A DNA stretch of 64,000 nt from assembly GCF_022180385.2 (NCBI RefSeq), contig NZ_BQME02000002.1:558001-622000 (forward strand), in the 5' to 3' direction. The notes under the pieces were generated by a model. That model ran no database searches. It worked only from the letters and a program-made list of their open reading frames with translations, and was not told where the DNA came from. The number at the start of each line of letters is the position of its first letter. Positions within the stretch are counted from its first letter, which is position 1. Both the position numbers and the translations under genes were made by a program. Positions 15,795 to 23,719 of the stretch are shown here, piece by piece. This stretch comes from Paenibacillus sp. L3-i20. GTDB taxonomy: Bacteria; Bacillota; Bacilli; Paenibacillales; Paenibacillaceae.

Positions 15795-18394
15795 ACATTG
15801 TAAATAAACTAACGATCAGACATCTGAAGCAAAATAAGAGACGTACGCTCGTTACGATGATTGGCGTCATCATTTCAGTCGCAATGGTAGCAGCTGTAGC
15901 AACGCTTGGCGTATCTTTTTTGGACTTAATGAAAAAGCAGTCGATTGCCGACAATGGAGAATGGCATGTTCTTTATAAAGATGTAAATAAAGATCAGCTT
16001 GAAGCGATCCAAAAAGATGGAGAAACAAAAAGTGTTGTTATCACAAGAGATCGCGGTTACGCTCCATTAACAGGGTCACAAAATGTAAACAAGCCTTATT
16101 TATTTATCAAGGAGTATAATGATCGAGGCTTTGAACAGTTTCCGATTGAACTAAATAGGGGACGTTTTCCGCAATCCGAGAATGAGGTCGTTTTGTCAGA
16201 GGAAATTGCCTCAAACGCTAAGGTAGAATATAAGATAGGTGATCGATTAACATTTGGAGTCGGTCAACGGATTTACACAAATAGTTCGGGTGAAGAGCAA
16301 CTACTCAATCAGAACATTGGATTAAATCCGGACTCAATTGATGAAACATTAAAAAACAAAATAACTGAAAGTTATACGGTTGTAGGATTTATAAAGCGTC
16401 CCACATGGGAGCCGACATGGGCGCCCGGCTATACGGTCGTAACCTATGCGGATGAAAGCTTGATTGAAGCAAACGAAACCGTAGATGCATCTGTATTACT
16501 AAAGAATGTGAAAAAATCCTTGTACACGCATGCGGAAACTTTGGCGAAGGGAACTAATATAGATATATCGTCCATTAATTATAATAAAAGCTTGCTGCGT
16601 TACTACGGTGTAACGAACAATGATGGATTGCAAGCGACACTATTTTCATTAAGCGCCATAGTTATGGGAGTTATTATCGTTGGGTCAGTCTCATTAATAT
16701 ATAATGCTTTTGCTATCTCGGTCTCAGAGCGGTCTCGCCATTTAGGCATGTTATCGAGTGTCGGGGCTACGAAAAGACAGAAGAGAAACTCTGTTTTTTT
16801 TGAGGGAGCTATTATTGGTGCGATTAGTATTCCAATTGGAATCGTTTGTGGTCTTATTGGAATTAGTATAACGTTCTCTTTCATTAACTCCACAATCAAA
16901 GGAGCGATGGGAGTAACTGAAAAGCTATCTTTAGTCGTTACCCCCTATTCCATTCTGATTGCCTGTGCGGTTTCCATATTGACGATTTTCATATCCACTT
17001 ATATCCCGGCAATGCGTGCATCTAAGATATCTGCTATTGATGCCATTAGGCAGTCCATAGATATTAAGCTTACAGGTAAGGTAGTGAAGACATCGAAGTT
17101 CATTCGTAAGTTATTCGGCATCGAAGCGGAAATTGGTTTGAAAAATTTAAAAAGAAACAAACGAAGGTATCAAGCAACTGTATTTTCACTCGTCATTAGC
17201 ATCGTTCTCTTTTTAGCCGTTTCTTATTTCACTGATAATATGAAGAAATCGCTTGAGTTGTCACAGAGTGGTGTGAATTATGATATTCAAGTATCAACAG
17301 GGAGTGGGGAAATAAGTGATCGAGTTTTAAATGCGATAATTTCTCTGGATGATATTACGGAATATAGTGTTATGAAACAAATATCAATGAACGCATGGAT
17401 TCCAGAGGCAGAACTCGCTAAAGAGTTGCAAGAGCAGGTAAAAGTAGATCCAACTCTCTTAAGTAACGGGAAATACCAGTACTATATTTCTTTCAATGCA
17501 TTAGATCACAAAAACCTTCAAGCTTATGCCGAGCAAGTAGGTGCAGATTACAATCAGCTTATTGATCCTGATCCGAAAAATTTGTCAGCCATTGTAATTG
17601 ATACAGTCCCTTATGAGGATGCAGTGGCAGGGAAGTATGTTGAAACCAAGATGGTTCATAAAAAGCTTGGTGATCGCTTAGATTTGTTCGTTAAAGAAGG
17701 GGAAGCAGGATTAGAGACGAAGCTTAAAAAAGTGAAAATCGCTCAATTAACAGACCAGTTTCCAATGGGGGTTAGTTCAGGGGGATTAGGAGATATAACT
17801 ATCATTGGATCTGCGCAAGTCATGAATCAACTGATTGCGGATATGAATAATGCTCATAGCTATTCAAAGCTATACCTGAAAAGTGCAGATCCAATGGCTA
17901 CTCAGCAGGAAATAGAAGAGATGGAAGAGAGCCATATGAATGTTTACAATGTGTTTCAAGGTAGACAGCAGGAAGAACAGATGATTTTTTTAATGTCTGT
18001 ATTCTCTTATGGCTTTATCCTGCTCATTACGGCGATATCGGTTGCGAATATATTTAATACGATTTCGACGAGTATATCACTGCGAAAACGGGAATTTGCT
18101 ATGCTGAAATCTGTAGGTATGACACCAAAAGGCTTTAATAAAATGATGAATTACGAAAGTATATTTTATGGAATCAAGTCATTGTTCTACGGACTCCCAA
18201 TCAGTGTAGTTGTGATGTGCCTCATTCACAAGTCATTAATGAACAGCTTTAGCTATCCGTTCGTACTTCCATGGATAAGTATTATTTATGTCATTATTGC
18301 TGTCTTTGTTATTGTTACCTCAGCCATGTTGTACTCCAGCTCCAAAGTGAAAAAAGAAAATATTATAGATGCTTTAAAGCAGGAGAGCATTTAG
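15791..18394 (+). CDS. FtsX-type ABC permease (867 aa)
   Basis: An N-terminal membrane helix (about 20-45) precedes a first extracellular domain. Three helices of the first FtsX domain follow (about 280-420), then an internal helix near 460-480, a second extracellular domain and a last FtsX block (about 735-855). The linkers carry the usual SAIDAIR-type coupling helices (SKISAIDAIRQSI). At 867 residues it is longer than BceB and resembles duplicated FtsX permeases in two-component-linked operons. It should pair with the upstream ATPase. Direction (export or detoxifying target protection) is not readable from sequence. Confidence 0.9.
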   Translation: MNIVNKLTIRHLKQNKRRTLVTMIGVIISVAMVAAVATLGVSFLDLMKKQSIADNGEWHVLYKDVNKDQLEAIQKDGETKSVVITRDRGYAPLTGSQNVNKPYLFIKEYNDRGFEQFPIELNRGRFPQSENEVVLSEEIASNAKVEYKIGDRLTFGVGQRIYTNSSGEEQLLNQNIGLNPDSIDETLKNKITESYTVVGFIKRPTWEPTWAPGYTVVTYADESLIEANETVDASVLLKNVKKSLYTHAETLAKGTNIDISSINYNKSLLRYYGVTNNDGLQATLFSLSAIVMGVIIVGSVSLIYNAFAISVSERSRHLGMLSSVGATKRQKRNSVFFEGAIIGAISIPIGIVCGLIGISITFSFINSTIKGAMGVTEKLSLVVTPYSILIACAVSILTIFISTYIPAMRASKISAIDAIRQSIDIKLTGKVVKTSKFIRKLFGIEAEIGLKNLKRNKRRYQATVFSLVISIVLFLAVSYFTDNMKKSLELSQSGVNYDIQVSTGSGEISDRVLNAIISLDDITEYSVMKQISMNAWIPEAELAKELQEQVKVDPTLLSNGKYQYYISFNALDHKNLQAYAEQVGADYNQLIDPDPKNLSAIVIDTVPYEDAVAGKYVETKMVHKKLGDRLDLFVKEGEAGLETKLKKVKIAQLTDQFPMGVSSGGLGDITIIGSAQVMNQLIADMNNAHSYSKLYLKSADPMATQQEIEEMEESHMNVYNVFQGRQQEEQMIFLMSVFSYGFILLITAISVANIFNTISTSISLRKREFAMLKSVGMTPKGFNKMMNYESIFYGIKSLFYGLPISVVVMCLIHKSLMNSFSYPFVLPWISIIYVIIAVFVIVTSAMLYSSSKVKKENIIDALKQESI

Positions 18395-18395
18395 C

Positions 18396-18653
18396 GTGGC
18401 GGTTGATATGAGAGTGACTAAGCACCAAGAGGTGAGACGGAAAGCAGAAGTATTGAAGCAATACGAAGTTTACGGTTATCAAGTTGCTTATTATTTGCTA
18501 GAAGATGAAGCTCTAGCAATGCAAGCCGCTACCAGGGCTTTAATTGACCTTTTAAAAGATGATGAGTTTTTTGACGAACTTCATATTCATCAGAAGCAAA
18601 AAGTAAAGCGTGTCTTTATGAAGCATTCGTTATTAACGAGAGGCTCGCTTTAA
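18396..18653 (+). CDS. small protein resembling sigma-70 region 2 (85 aa)
   Basis: It begins at GTG 18396, one base after the permease stop (ATG 18408 is an alternative), and is therefore the last gene of the operon. The segment AYYLLEDEALAMQAATRALI, then DLLKDDEFF, resembles the DE..A....Q.AL..L helices of ECF sigma region 2, but no region 4 follows. It is paralogous to the 86-residue product at 56585: 14 identities over 44 columns without gaps. Conserved function unknown; a regulator that binds RNA polymerase is only a guess. A terminator closes the operon at 18666. Confidence 0.65.
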   Translation: MAVDMRVTKHQEVRRKAEVLKQYEVYGYQVAYYLLEDEALAMQAATRALIDLLKDDEFFDELHIHQKQKVKRVFMKHSLLTRGSL

Positions 18654-18665
18654 TTAATTATGAAG

Positions 18666-18711
18666 AAGAGTCTATCCTACGTCAGCATAATGCTGCGTGA
18701 TAGACTCTTTT
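18666..18711 (+). terminator. intrinsic terminator closing the two-component/ABC operon
   Basis: AAGAGTCTATC pairs with GATAGACTCTT, followed by TTTGTG. The inner CTACG/CGT adds to the stem. Confidence 0.9.
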
Positions 18712-18873
18712 GTGTTTATCTAAGAATGATTCAAAAACCGATGGCAATACAATTTGTGAATTTATAGTTTTATTTTTAAAAAAATAATTTGCATATTTGA
18801 AAACAATTGGGAAGTGATGGTCGTACTATTAGGATGCAAGAAAATAATGTAAATCAATTTGAGGAGGTAGAAG

Positions 18874-19387
18874 ATGAAGAAAAAATTTAATCTGATTATG
18901 ATTTTAGCCCTCGCCTTAGCGATGCTTAGTCCAGTGGGGGTTACTGCTGCAAAAGAAGAACGAACAGCGAAATCAGTGGCAGAGCAGAAAGCAAAGATAT
19001 TAATGGAGAAATACAACACGACTAGTTAGATCGAATTATCCGGCCATGCAGGACCCCATAGAGTGTATACAGCCGCTCCCGTAACAGCAGAATCGATGTA
19101 CACTCTCGGTGTATGCCAATGATGGATTTACATAAGTTGAGATTCTAGTAGAGCGTATAAGTGGTATGGACTTTACTAGTTTCATCCATAAGTACATTAC
19201 AGAACCGTTGGATATGAGACATACAAAGACGCAACAGGACGATATTGAAGATGAACAACTTGCAGGCGTATACGCACCACATTATAAGGGGGAGATTCCT
19301 CGTGACTCAATCAATGTGATTAGTACAGGAAGTATTGTTTTCATTGGGGAAGTTGGAGCACAGTTTGGCCTTACATGGAAGAAGTAA
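18874..19387 (+). pseudogene. decayed tandem duplicate of the downstream serine hydrolase
   Basis: The start region (GAGGAGG, ATG 18874, MKKKFNLIMILALALAMLSP), the signal peptide and the last codons (GAQFGLTWKK-like end) match the gene at 19717. Three stretches are deleted: a short one near 19025, leaving an in-frame TAG (19027-19029); a large one near 19110 that removes the SxxK active site; and one near 19335 that joins the middle directly to the C-terminus, in frame, at a shared ATTGT. The parental terminator is also duplicated at 19419. A 74-residue open stretch (19166-19387) remains but has no ribosome site. Confidence 0.85.
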
Positions 19388-19418
19388 TTGCACTTATAAT
19401 TTAATATAAAGGTACACG

Positions 19419-19455
19419 AAGCCCAACAAGCTAATTGCTTGTTGGGCTTATTTAG
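19419..19455 (+). terminator. duplicated terminator after the decayed copy
   Basis: AAGCCCAACAAGC-TAATT-GCTTGTTGGGCTT, a 13-bp stem homologous to the one at 21809. The U-tract is weak (ATTTAGG). From 19456 to 19716 only the duplicated promoter region is recognisable (shared GTACTA and GAAAATAATGTAAAT blocks before each start). Confidence 0.75.
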
Positions 19456-19716
19456 GCTATCTACTAGTAATTCGCCAATCGCTAGAGTAATTCGTAACTT
19501 AAATCACGAAATTAGTCACTAATGAATTCGATCACATCTACAAAAATGTACCCACAGCATCGACAACTTTTTTTAAATTGCCCAGTCTATGGGTAGCAAA
19601 TTAGTAGTTATGTATTAAAAACAAACTTTTTTGCAAGAATTGGAAACGATTAGACAATAGTAGACGTACTACTAGAGTTCATGAAAATAATGTAAATTAA
19701 TATGAGGAGGTAGAAA

Positions 19717-21777
19717 ATGAAGAAGAAAGTGAATCTGATTATGATTGTAGCCCTCGCCTTAGCGATGTTTACTCCAGTAGGAGCAACTGCTGCTAAAGAT
19801 GAGCGTTTAGCTGTGTCAGTAGCAGAACAGAAAGCAAAGTTATTAATTGAGAAGTACGGTACAACTAGTATTCAGTATGCCTTAATTGATAACGGGAAGA
19901 TCGAATTGTCCGGTCAGGCAGGTGCTCATCGTGTGTCCTCAGCCGCTCCTGTAACAGCAGAATCGATGTATTCGATTGGTTCAACGAGTAAAGTGTTTAC
20001 AGCTGTCGCAGTTATGAAATTAGTTGAGCAAGGGAAAGTAGAACTAGATAAGCCCGTAACGAATTACATAACGGACTTCAAGATGAAAGACGAACGCTAT
20101 AAGCAAATTACGCCTCGTATGTTAGTGAATCACTCTGCGGGATTTTCTGGATCGACATTTCCGAATGGCTTTTTGTTCGATGATGATGATACAGCCGCAC
20201 ACGATAACTTGTTAACTCATTTGTCTACACAGAGATTGAAGGCTGATCCAGGTGCATTCTCGGTGTACTCAAATGATGGATTTACGTTAGCTGAGATTTT
20301 AGTAGAGCGTGTAAGTGGTATGGACTTTACAAGTTTTCTCCATAAGCATATTACAGAACCGTTAAATATGAAAAATACGAAGACGCAGCAGGACGATATC
20401 AAGGATGAACAACTTGCCGGCGTATACGCACCACATTATAAGGGGGAGCTTCCTCGTGATTCAGCCAATGTGATCGGTGCAGGAGGCATTGTCTCAACAG
20501 CTGAAGACTTGGTGAGTTTCTCGCAAATATTTACTGGCCATGCCAACGGTTTGCTCACGAATTCATCTGTATCCGCAATGAGCAATGCAGAATATCGTAA
20601 TGGGATATGGCCGAAGGAAGCAGATTCGATTATAGGCTATGGACTCGGTTGGGACAGTGTGGATGCATTCCCGTTCAAAGATTATGGCATTAAGGCGCTC
20701 GTGAAGGGCGGCGACACGTTGTTGTCTCATGCGATATTGATCGTACTTCCTGAACATAAGATGTCTATGGCAGTTGTATCGTCAAGAGGTTCGAGTTCAC
20801 TCAATCAGTTGTTCGCTACAGAAGTATTATTGACTGCATTGCAAGAAAAAGGAATCATTAAGGAACGGAAGCCAACGAAATCTTTCGGATTGCCGATAAA
20901 GGCGGTTATGCCGAAAGAATTGACGAAGTATTCAGGGATCTATGCAGCTATGCATCATTTGAACAAGATCGTCGTTAAGGAAGATGGCCAACTTGTAGCA
21001 AGTTCAGTCACAGTCCCACAAATACCAGCGGCAACTTATACGTATACGGCAGATGGTTCCTTTGTCAGTGCAGATGGCAATGAGAAAGTTCGAATCGTAA
21101 CCGAGAAGAACGGTCATACGTACTTATCTAGCGATTTATACCAACATATTCCTGATCTTGGTCAAGTGGCGTTGTCACAGTATTCTGCACAAAAGCTAGA
21201 AGATCATAAATTAACTGATGAAGTTGCAGCAGCTTGGGCAAAGCGTCAAGGTAAGATGTACTTTACAGTAAGTGAGAAATACACTTCTCAAGTTTACTTT
21301 ATAGTTCCCCCAGTTATGGGTGTGACCATATCACCTGATGCGCCGGGTTATTGGTTAGGCGGCAAGATTACAGGGACTAATGAAGCGCTCAATGTGGTGC
21401 AAATTCCTGGAGTGAATGGACGTGATACGTTGGACTCCTCATTCCGAACAGAGAACAATGTCGAGTATCTCACCGCATCGGGTAGTGTATACGTAAGCCA
21501 AGATGGCGTGAAGCAACTCTTCGTTGGACCTAAAGCGAAAGTTACGATTCAAGAAAACGGTTATGCAAGATGGTTCAAGATTCCAGATAGTGCAACAGGC
21601 AAGACATTAAGTGTGAAGAAACCTGAAGAAAGTGCATTCGTGGTATACGATCAGTCGTTTGTTCCCATAAATCATTCCTATATTAGTGGATCAAATGAAG
21701 TAAAGATCCCAGCGGGTGCGACGATTGTATTTATCGGGGAAGACGGAGCACAGTTTGATCTTACTTGGAAGAAGTAA
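19717..21777 (+). CDS. secreted serine hydrolase, class-C beta-lactamase/PBP family (686 aa)
   Basis: The Sec signal peptide is at residues 1-26 (ending ATAA). The catalytic SxxK is STSK (residues 89-92); the second motif is the Tyr of VYSNDG near 185, and a KGGD/SHA segment near 330 takes the place of the third motif. About 300 C-terminal residues beyond the hydrolase domain form beta-rich repeats ending DLTWKK, not assigned to a family. Such proteins are usually D-aminopeptidases, esterases or peptidoglycan-related enzymes, rarely true beta-lactamases. A degenerate duplicate lies immediately upstream. GAGGAGG sets the start. Confidence 0.85.
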   Translation: MKKKVNLIMIVALALAMFTPVGATAAKDERLAVSVAEQKAKLLIEKYGTTSIQYALIDNGKIELSGQAGAHRVSSAAPVTAESMYSIGSTSKVFTAVAVMKLVEQGKVELDKPVTNYITDFKMKDERYKQITPRMLVNHSAGFSGSTFPNGFLFDDDDTAAHDNLLTHLSTQRLKADPGAFSVYSNDGFTLAEILVERVSGMDFTSFLHKHITEPLNMKNTKTQQDDIKDEQLAGVYAPHYKGELPRDSANVIGAGGIVSTAEDLVSFSQIFTGHANGLLTNSSVSAMSNAEYRNGIWPKEADSIIGYGLGWDSVDAFPFKDYGIKALVKGGDTLLSHAILIVLPEHKMSMAVVSSRGSSSLNQLFATEVLLTALQEKGIIKERKPTKSFGLPIKAVMPKELTKYSGIYAAMHHLNKIVVKEDGQLVASSVTVPQIPAATYTYTADGSFVSADGNEKVRIVTEKNGHTYLSSDLYQHIPDLGQVALSQYSAQKLEDHKLTDEVAAAWAKRQGKMYFTVSEKYTSQVYFIVPPVMGVTISPDAPGYWLGGKITGTNEALNVVQIPGVNGRDTLDSSFRTENNVEYLTASGSVYVSQDGVKQLFVGPKAKVTIQENGYARWFKIPDSATGKTLSVKKPEESAFVVYDQSFVPINHSYISGSNEVKIPAGATIVFIGEDGAQFDLTWKK

Positions 21778-21808
21778 TTGCACTTATAACTTTATAACAA
21801 GTTAAACG

Positions 21809-21845
21809 AAGCCCCACGAGCTAATTGCTTGTGGGGCTTTTTTTA
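21809..21845 (+). terminator. intrinsic terminator after the serine hydrolase
   Basis: AAGCCCCACGAGC-TAATT-GCTTGTGGGGCTT followed by TTTTT; homologous to the copy at 19419. Confidence 0.9.
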
Positions 21846-21953
21846 GGATCGTTGCCAGATTCGATCAATAAAAGCTATGGAACATATTAATATCTCTATC
21901 AGAAGCGGCACGTACGAAATTTTATTACTAAGTGGCTATTTTACGGTTACCGA

Positions 21954-23150
21954 TTATAAAATGCTTTGTTTGTTTTTTTGTCTATTATTTTTATTAACTA
22001 ATTTTCTCATTAAAAACTCCAATGGACCATTCAAATTTTTCTTTTCCAACACTGTAGCCAAAATAACAGAGAAAATCCATATTCCTACAGCAATTAAAGC
22101 AGAAATACCATAACTAACCTTTCCTCCCAAATCAAGTGCGATTGGCGATAGGAATAGGACCAGCATCGCTTCGTTCCAAACATAAAACGTTAATGAACGT
22201 TTTCCTAAAGCCATTATCGAAAGAGTAAAGGGTCCTGTTTTTCTCAGCTTTGCCCCAATTATTCCAAAGATTGCAGCATAGGCTAGCCCTCCAGCGATTC
22301 CAGTTAATATGTGGACCCCGTATATTAGGCCTGCAGTAAACAAACCTGGGTGCCATGTTGTTCCTAATAAGGACAAAGGTAATGCTCCCAATAAGGAAAT
22401 GATTAAACCGATACCAGTTATCATATAAAGTGGTTTCAACTTATTCTCTGGATTTGTTAATAATTGAGATCTAGCTATCCACATGCCAAGTAGGATGGAA
22501 GGAAGGACTGGAATCATTAAATGAATAAAAGCTGGAATGAATGGGAAGGTAATCAAACTTAATAATGTTTTCTTAAAGTAGGTGTCTGTAGCAGAAATCT
22601 CCGAGGGAAAACCATAGTCACCGGTGCCTATCATAAATAATCCCCATATTATTGGAACAACAATGCTAGAGCAAATTGTGACAATAATAAAGGTTCGAAT
22701 CAAAGTTTTATTGTTACGTAGTAATAGCCAGCTCACCATAAGCCCACCTATTCCGTAGGCCATAAGAATATCTTGACCACCAATAACAACTGCTAAAATA
22801 AAACCAAATCCAATCAAATACCAACAACGCTTTTGTATCTTTTTACGTGCATCTTTATCCGTTTTACCTTTAGAAATTTGACTATTAAATGCCAACACTA
22901 ACCCATACCCAAATAATACAGCAAACATCGCTCTTGCTCTGTTATCAATAAAAAACTTGCCAAATAAGTTTACCATTTGATCAAAGAAGCTAATAGCCTC
23001 ACCTCGATGCATAATCCCAGGCTCAAGTGTATACAAAAATAGAGGTGCATGTGCAAGTGCAATTAGCAGTAGCATCGTACCGCGTGCAAGATCCAATGAA
23101 ACAGCTCGTTTTTTTCCCTCCGATGTATTAGATTTCGTCAACAGGGACAT
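21954..23150 (-). CDS. DUF418 family membrane protein (398 aa)
   Basis: The start is ATG 23150 (MSLLTKSNTSEGKKRAVSLD): AGGAG lies 9 bases upstream, while the TTG at 23159 abuts that site. The family opening (R..SLDLARGTMLLLIALAHAP) is followed by about ten membrane helices and the C-terminal DUF418 block (FTLSIMALGKRSLTFYVWNE and on). DUF418 proteins of Bacilli are integral membrane proteins of unknown transport or modification role, often next to TetR-type genes. Here no regulator gene is adjacent, but palindromes that could bind one lie just upstream at 23178-23213. It converges with the serine hydrolase gene. Confidence 0.85.
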   Translation of the reverse strand: MSLLTKSNTSEGKKRAVSLDLARGTMLLLIALAHAPLFLYTLEPGIMHRGEAISFFDQMVNLFGKFFIDNRARAMFAVLFGYGLVLAFNSQISKGKTDKDARKKIQKRCWYLIGFGFILAVVIGGQDILMAYGIGGLMVSWLLLRNNKTLIRTFIIVTICSSIVVPIIWGLFMIGTGDYGFPSEISATDTYFKKTLLSLITFPFIPAFIHLMIPVLPSILLGMWIARSQLLTNPENKLKPLYMITGIGLIISLLGALPLSLLGTTWHPGLFTAGLIYGVHILTGIAGGLAYAAIFGIIGAKLRKTGPFTLSIMALGKRSLTFYVWNEAMLVLFLSPIALDLGGKVSYGISALIAVGIWIFSVILATVLEKKNLNGPLEFLMRKLVNKNNRQKNKQSIL

Positions 23151-23177
23151 TTCATTCAACTCCTGAATTCAAATTTA

Positions 23178-23213
23178 TGATCGATTGGTCAGAAATTTGA
23201 TTGATCGATCAAT
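23178..23213. promoter_or_regulatory. candidate operator upstream of the DUF418 gene
   Basis: A perfect 14-bp palindrome ATTGATCGATCAAT (23200-23213) and a related TGATCGATTGGTCA (23178-23191) sit 28-63 bases before the start, suitable for a TetR-type repressor that is not encoded here. Confidence 0.55.
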
Positions 23214-23365
23214 TTAAATATAACAGGGATTTAAGGTTTTGTAAAATTAGAAATTAAAATCGTCTCTGTAAAAAACGAGTAGCTATATTAATCGTACGTG
23301 CCATTGCTGGGAGTTGATGTTGGATCGGTAGATGAATGTTTAACATTTATTACTCAAATGAAATC

Positions 23366-23394
23366 TTGACAACAAACAATATTTGTTTTATAAA
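23366..23394 (+). promoter_or_regulatory. sigma-A promoter of the T-box/argS unit
   Basis: TTGACA (23366-23371), 17-bp spacer, TATAAA (23389-23394). The transcript would start near 23401, just ahead of the T-box Stem I. Confidence 0.8.
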
Positions 23395-23400
23395 TACGAA

Positions 23401-23688
23401 TAAGATAAAAACTGAATTTTCAAATAACAATATCAATGAACGGGATAGTAGTCCAAAGAGGATAGTTACAGCGAGCCGGGTTAGTGGAAGCCGGTACGGA
23501 GCTTTTAGATGAAGCGGACCCGGGAGATGGTTGCCTGAACGAGTGAATTTATGCTAAGTAGGGTAATTCGGTCAATGACCGTTAAAGCAATCGAGAGGTT
23601 GATTCCTATTACGGAATCGGCTAATTGGAGTGGCACCACGGGAGAAAAGCTCTCGTCTCTATGTTTTAGAGACGAGAGCTTTTTTGTG
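23401..23688 (+). promoter_or_regulatory. T-box riboswitch leader, predicted specifier CGG (Arg)
   Basis: Conserved parts appear in order: the Stem I base CGGG (23441-23444) pairing with CCCG (23519-23522); the AGTA strand of the specifier loop (23447-23450); GAAG-CGG-A opposite it, placing CGG at 23515-23517 as specifier; and the T-box sequence GGAGTGGCACCACGGG (near 23627-23642). The terminator hairpin is AAAAGCTCTCGTCTCTA/TAGAGACGAGAGCTTTTTT (23645-23686). The TGGC in the T-box calls for a tRNA ending GCCA. The readout matches the arginyl-tRNA synthetase encoded downstream. Leader start is inferred from the promoter. Confidence 0.88.
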
Positions 23689-23719
23689 CTTTTATTACCT
23701 TTAGAGGAGGAGAAACAAA

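Noticed and set aside
19456..19716. Coding-like stretch ending in TACCCACAGCATCGACAAC
   Set aside because: No frame of useful length or family resemblance; the 3' half is the duplicated promoter region of the hydrolase.
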